64,000 nucleotides of DNA from JAUIIK01 sp963709995 (lineage in GTDB: Bacteria > Chloroflexota > Chloroflexia > Thermomicrobiales > CFX8): positions 434,001 to 498,000 of the forward strand of contig CAVPYN010000002.1 in NCBI GenBank assembly GCA_963709995.1. The letters run 5' to 3'. Position 1 is the first letter of the stretch. The number at the start of each line of letters is the position of its first letter. Shown piece after piece: positions 60,516-64,000 of the stretch. The notes beneath the pieces are model-generated. The model made no database searches, had not been told where the DNA came from, and worked only from the letters and a program-made list of their open reading frames with translations. The position numbers and the translations under genes were made by a program.

Positions 60516-62026
60516 GTACCACACGACTACTCCCGACTTGGGCCCCGGTGGTGCTCGTCTTCGTTACCGCGTTGGCCCTCTACCTGGCACTCTGGCCCCG
60601 TTTTTCGGATCGGCTCGATCCTCTCACGGGAGACGAACCGTTCTACGTCATGACGGCAATCAGTCTTTTTGAGGATCAGGACCTCGACCAATCGAACAAC
60701 TACACCCCGGTGACGGTCGTTGGCGACTCGGGTCCTTATGTCCTTTACGCTTTCGACGACAGCCTCAACCCTCCCGACCCACTTCCGCCAGGTTGGAATG
60801 GCTGGGCGAATCCCCCTCGTCTCGTTGGAGCGCATGAAGCAACATCGGATCGACCCGGGTTGTACACGAAACATGGCGTCGGGTTGTCAGCCCTGATCGC
60901 TGCGCCCTGGTCGATTGTCGGGCGTTTTGGAGCCAACTTTGTCGTTATGGTTGCCGGTGCGCTACTCGCGGCCCAGATGTACCTTCTGGCCCGACAGAGT
61001 GGAGCGGGAAACTGGCTCGCTGGCGCGATCAGTCTTGGGCTGGCAATCGCAATGCCAATCGGACCCTACGCGCTACTGCTCTTTCCGGAAGTCCCCGCAG
61101 CACTTCTGCTGCTCTACGCGATTCGCCGCTCCGCCGCTCATGAGAACGAATGGTGGCAGTGGCTGCTGACCGGCGGGGCAGTCGGGTTTCTACCCTGGCT
61201 GCACCAGCGCTTTGCACCTACCGCGGTTGCGCTATCTATCGTTCTGATAATCAGGTTGGTCAGATCGCGAAAGTCTCTTCAAAATGCAGCGCTTTCGCTG
61301 GTCCCGATTGGCATCGGGGGTATTGCCCTTCTAACGTACAACCTCTGGCTCTACGGGGCGCCGTTTCAGCGCAGCGAAGATCATGCCGGTTTCAACCGGA
61401 TCGCCGGAACAATAAATGGCGGGTTCGGCCTGGTTCTCGATGCCCAATGGGGCTTGCTCGTCGCAGCGCCAGTGCTCGTTCTCGCGCTCGCGGCGCTCCC
61501 CCGTTGGTATCTGGCGCTACCACGGCTGGCAACCATCGCACTGATAGCGATTGCTCCCTACCTTGTCGTCGTGGCGGCTTACAAAGTCTGGTGGGGCGAG
61601 TGGGGCCCGCCCGCCCGCTATCTCGTCCCGGTCGTGCCCCTGGCGGCGGGACCGATCGCCACATGGCTTTCCACCGCGTCCGGTCCCGCGCGCCTCCTTG
61701 GCTACGCGCTCTGGGTGATTGGGTTCCTCATGACCATGGTGGGATTCCAGGACCCTCAGCGCTTCTACCATCATCCGGACGGCCGCAACAATCTGGTTCT
61801 GCAACTTGGAGATCAGTTTCATCTGGACTTCCAGCGCTTCCTGGTAGCCTTCCAGCCGTATGCGACTGCCCCATTTGCCTCGCGCTTCTGGATATCAGCA
61901 GCCTTCCTTTTCGTGCTCCTTTTCGCTAGTTACCTGGTGAGTGGAGACGCGATTCAGGAAATCATCTCGAAACGATCAGGTTTGACTCGCAGGATCTTCA
62001 GAATCGAACACGGAATCCCGGATTGA
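60512..62026 (+). CDS. Polytopic glycosyltransferase (GT-C / ArnT-like)
   Basis: A 504-residue integral membrane protein. A first helix is followed by the external loop with an acidic motif (GDEPFYVMTAISLFEDQD) typical of GT-C enzymes using polyprenyl-phosphate sugars. About ten more hydrophobic helices and a YLVPVVPLAAGPIATWL segment near the C-terminus follow. The start is TTG 60512, overlapping the VanZ-like stop in a TTGA, with GGGAAGAA just upstream; a GTG/TTG at 60479 is further inside that gene. The sugar and acceptor are unknown. With the two preceding genes it forms a likely envelope-glycan unit. Confidence 0.82.
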   Translation: MSTTRLLPTWAPVVLVFVTALALYLALWPRFSDRLDPLTGDEPFYVMTAISLFEDQDLDQSNNYTPVTVVGDSGPYVLYAFDDSLNPPDPLPPGWNGWANPPRLVGAHEATSDRPGLYTKHGVGLSALIAAPWSIVGRFGANFVVMVAGALLAAQMYLLARQSGAGNWLAGAISLGLAIAMPIGPYALLLFPEVPAALLLLYAIRRSAAHENEWWQWLLTGGAVGFLPWLHQRFAPTAVALSIVLIIRLVRSRKSLQNAALSLVPIGIGGIALLTYNLWLYGAPFQRSEDHAGFNRIAGTINGGFGLVLDAQWGLLVAAPVLVLALAALPRWYLALPRLATIALIAIAPYLVVVAAYKVWWGEWGPPARYLVPVVPLAAGPIATWLSTASGPARLLGYALWVIGFLMTMVGFQDPQRFYHHPDGRNNLVLQLGDQFHLDFQRFLVAFQPYATAPFASRFWISAAFLFVLLFASYLVSGDAIQEIISKRSGLTRRIFRIEHGIPD

Positions 62027-62136
62027 CTGCCGGAATGCGCTCATGCTAGATTCAGAGTACGTACATCGCGTTCGAGTCGCGTTCAGTTCGGGGGATGGGC
62101 GGCTTAGAAGTCACGATCGATAGGGAAGGTGACAGC

Positions 62137-62829
62137 GTGGACATTGGACTTGCGCTGACATATGTAACGAAGGACCCTCAATGGGTGAAGAAGGTCCTGA
62201 TCGGGGGACTGATCATTCTTGTCTCCTCTTTGTTCGCAATCATTCTCATTGGTTTCCTCGGGTTCTTCATCTTTGCCGGTTACGGCGTCCGAACGATACG
62301 GAACGTCATCGATGGAGTTGAGCACCCCTTGCCTGATTGGGATGACTTTGGTGGAGATCTGGCGAGAGGATTCAAGGTCTGGGTTGGCAGTATCATCTGG
62401 GCTGTCCCGGTCTGGGTCCTGGGAATCTGCGCGGCGATCATCAGCGCGTCCGGCAGTGACGCCGCTAGCGTTCTTGCCCTATTCATGCAGATCTGCCTGA
62501 TTCTTCCACTTGGGATACTCATCAGTATGTTTATTTCGCCGACGATTCTCGGCCGCTTCGCTGAGACGGAAGAAATTGGATCGATGCTTCAGGTCAGCGA
62601 GATCATTGCTGAGATCAGGGGACTTGGAGTCGTTCCATTTCTTCTGTACTTCGTGCTAACGCTCATAGCTGGCTTCCTGGGCAGTCTTGGACTTATCTTG
62701 TGCCTGGTCGGCGTTGTCTTCACCGCGGCCTATGCAGGATTTGCGACGTTCCATGGCGTCGGTCAGATTCGACGGCAGATCCGCGGCATTTCCGGCGGCG
62801 TAGTCGGGACCGAACACCCAGCGTTCTAA
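62137..62829 (+). CDS. DUF4013 family membrane protein
   Basis: A 230-residue membrane protein. MDIGLALTYVTKDPQWVKKV and the repeated hydrophobic helices GGLIILVSSLFAIILIGFLG and RTIRNVIDGVEHPLPDWDDF match DUF4013, a group found in archaea, Chloroflexota and clostridia with no known function. GTG 62137 is chosen for AAGGTGA upstream; GTG/ATG 62095 is in frame with no ribosome site. A terminator follows 27 nt after the stop. Confidence 0.85.
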   Translation: MDIGLALTYVTKDPQWVKKVLIGGLIILVSSLFAIILIGFLGFFIFAGYGVRTIRNVIDGVEHPLPDWDDFGGDLARGFKVWVGSIIWAVPVWVLGICAAIISASGSDAASVLALFMQICLILPLGILISMFISPTILGRFAETEEIGSMLQVSEIIAEIRGLGVVPFLLYFVLTLIAGFLGSLGLILCLVGVVFTAAYAGFATFHGVGQIRRQIRGISGGVVGTEHPAF

Positions 62830-62855
62830 CGCTCGGTTAAGTCAGGATTCAGCGA

Positions 62856-62883
62856 ATAACCCGCGGCCCCGGTCGCGGGTTAT
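62856..62883 (+). terminator. Intrinsic-type terminator after DUF4013
   Basis: ATAACCCGCG (62856-62865) pairs exactly with CGCGGGTTAT (62874-62883) around an 8-nt loop, in the gap between DUF4013 and DUF4126. A TATCATTTA sequence follows in place of a clean T-run. Confidence 0.75.
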
Positions 62884-62926
62884 CATTTAGCGGTCTATCA
62901 GTGGCTTTACCCGTGAGCGACTACCG

Positions 62927-63484
62927 GTGTTCGAACTGCTAACTGGGGTCGGCCTCGCAATGCCGGCCGGCCTCAATGCCTACATCCCTCTCCTCGCGAT
63001 TGCGCTGGCCGATCGGTATTTCGGCCTGCTGCATCTTGCCCCACCCTACGACTTCCTTTCGTCGACCGCGGGGATCCTGATCATCACGATCCTGCTTCTC
63101 ATCGAGGTGCTTGCCGACAAGGTTCCTCTGGTAGATCATGTCAATGACCTCGTTAGCTCGATCATTCGTCCAGCCGCTGGCGCGATACTGGTCATGGCTA
63201 GCACTGGCACCGTCGATTCAATCAATCCGATATTCGCGATGGTGCTGGGGCTACTCGTGGCGGGCAGCGTTCACACTATCAAGGCGTCAGTGCGACCAAC
63301 GGTGACCGCAACAACCGGAGGAATAGGTAATCCCTTTGTCAGCGCGGTTGAGGATGCCATCGCCATCGGTCTGACCGTTATCGCGCTCCTGGCCCCGGTG
63401 CTAATCGTCGGCGTTCTAGCTGTGCTGGCGCTGCTCCTGTACAAACTGCTGCGAAGTCGCCGGAGGCGAAAAGTAGCTGTTTGA
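62927..63484 (+). CDS. DUF4126 family membrane protein
   Basis: A 185-residue membrane protein. ELLTGVGLAMPAGLNAYIPL is the DUF4126 opening; VDHVNDLVSSIIRPAAGAIL and VRPTVTATTGGIGNPFVSAV are further family blocks, and a final helix ends in a basic RSRRRRKVAV tail. The function is unknown. The start is GTG 62927. It precedes the DnaJ-like gene, which has its own promoter. Confidence 0.85.
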   Translation: MFELLTGVGLAMPAGLNAYIPLLAIALADRYFGLLHLAPPYDFLSSTAGILIITILLLIEVLADKVPLVDHVNDLVSSIIRPAAGAILVMASTGTVDSINPIFAMVLGLLVAGSVHTIKASVRPTVTATTGGIGNPFVSAVEDAIAIGLTVIALLAPVLIVGVLAVLALLLYKLLRSRRRRKVAV

Positions 63485-63506
63485 GCAGCTATCCACCTCG
63501 TAATAG

Positions 63507-63535
63507 TTGCGTCAGATCGACTAAAGGTTTATACT
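63507..63535 (+). promoter_or_regulatory. Promoter of the DnaJ-like gene
   Basis: TTGCGT at 63507-63512 and TATACT at 63530-63535, exactly 17 nt apart, 43 nt before the GTG start. No inverted HAIR- or CIRCE-like heat-shock operator was seen next to it. Confidence 0.65.
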
Positions 63536-63577
63536 ACAACTACCTTCGACCTGCTGCGTTCGAGATTAGGAAGAGTC

Positions 63578-64000
63578 GTGCAATTCAAAGACTATTACCA
63601 GGTGCTTGGTGTCGCCCGCGACGCCGACCCAACAGAGATAAAGAAGGCCTATCGACAGAAGGCTCGCAGATATCACCCGGACGTCTACACCGGCACCGAC
63701 GCTGAGGATCGTTTCAAGGACATCAACGAGGCCTATCAGGTTCTGTCTGATCCAGAGAAACGTTCCAAATACGACCACTTCGGGACCGACTGGGTTAGAT
63801 ATCAGTCCGCGCCGGAAGCGGGCAACGCGGATTTCACAGAATGGTTCACTGGAGCTGCCGGAGACCAGGCCCAATATGAGTTCCATACTGCTTCGGGAGG
63901 CAGCGGCTTTTCGGACTTCTTCGACCTACTCTTCGGCTCCGAAGGATTTGGGCAGCCACGGCGGTCTAGTGGAGGCCGGACGGGTATCCGTCCACGGCCC
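63578..64000 (+). CDS. DnaJ-like (J-domain) co-chaperone, partial
   Basis: 141 residues are seen before the window ends in frame without a stop. GTG 63578 has AGGAAG upstream. The J-domain fills residues 1-70 with FKDYYQVLGVARDADPTEIK, the essential HPD in RRYHPDVYTG, and FKDINEAYQVLSDPEKRSKYD. A Gly/Phe/Ser-rich linker follows with GFSDFFDLLFGSEGFG. No cysteine zinc-finger repeats are visible yet, so DnaJ and CbpA types cannot be separated. It would stimulate DnaK ATPase in protein folding. The gene has its own TTGCGT/TATACT promoter. Confidence 0.95.
   Translation, partial: MQFKDYYQVLGVARDADPTEIKKAYRQKARRYHPDVYTGTDAEDRFKDINEAYQVLSDPEKRSKYDHFGTDWVRYQSAPEAGNADFTEWFTGAAGDQAQYEFHTASGGSGFSDFFDLLFGSEGFGQPRRSSGGRTGIRPRP

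Overview
The window reads as chromosomal DNA of a free-living, moderately GC-rich bacterium. It fits best with the Chloroflexota, near the Thermomicrobia and their uncultured relatives. The pointers are a chloroflexan/actinobacterial type of magnesium-chelatase-like ATPase, a hemE-hemH-hemY operon, two LLM-class (F420-type) oxidoreductases, a very large cyclase-ATPase-TPR protein beside a LuxR-ATPase, MutS2, small stress-type DUF proteins, and a Gram-positive-style LexA box (GAAC-N4-GTTC) in front of lexA. This placement is inference from gene content; there is no rRNA. GTG and TTG starts with strong AGGAGG-type ribosome sites are common. No CRISPR array, prophage or intact insertion sequence was found; the only RNA gene seen is tRNA-Glu(TTC).

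Layout. 1-5.5 kb, minus strand: a frameshifted ATPase cut by the left edge, then what looks like one five-gene operon (pncB, GNAT acetyltransferase, small ferredoxin-like subunit, FAD/NAD subunit, FAD amine oxidase). The two subunits that should carry iron-sulfur clusters have lost every expected cysteine ligand. 5.6-9.6 kb, plus: a dUTPase/dCTP deaminase-family gene and the heme genes hemE-hemH-hemY. 9.6-20.4 kb: SLC13-type transporter, two divergent LLM oxidoreductases, acyl-CoA ligase, C1 aminopeptidase and hyuA-hyuB. 20.4-31 kb: typA, an MFS transporter, then two huge signalling ATPases in tandem, the second apparently starting at an ATT codon. 31-42 kb: an intergenic stretch with a 17-bp inverted repeat, PEP synthase, a HerA-like ATPase with a BrkB membrane protein, and a cluster of small stress-type proteins (DUF1269, SHOCT, DUF6325, DUF1622). 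42-48.6 kb: SulP transporter, then formylglycine-generating enzyme, a membrane-anchored protein and a sulfatase, i.e. a sulfatase and its maturation enzyme. 49-58 kb: tRNA-Glu, comEC/comEA, mfd, DUF2007, mutS2 and cvpA. 58-64 kb: lexA under an SOS-type promoter, a glycosyltransferase/VanZ/membrane glycosyltransferase run, DUF4013, DUF4126 and the start of a DnaJ-like gene.

Functional themes. DNA maintenance and competence (comEA, comEC, mfd, mutS2, lexA, HerA-like ATPase) are concentrated on the right. The left is metabolic: NAD salvage coupled to amine oxidation, heme synthesis, amide/hydantoin turnover and fatty-acid activation. The points most worth a second look are the paired loss of Fe-S ligands in the amine dehydrogenase-like complex, the ATT start with a perfect ribosome site in front of the LuxR-ATPase, and the FGE/sulfatase locus with its possible leader peptide.
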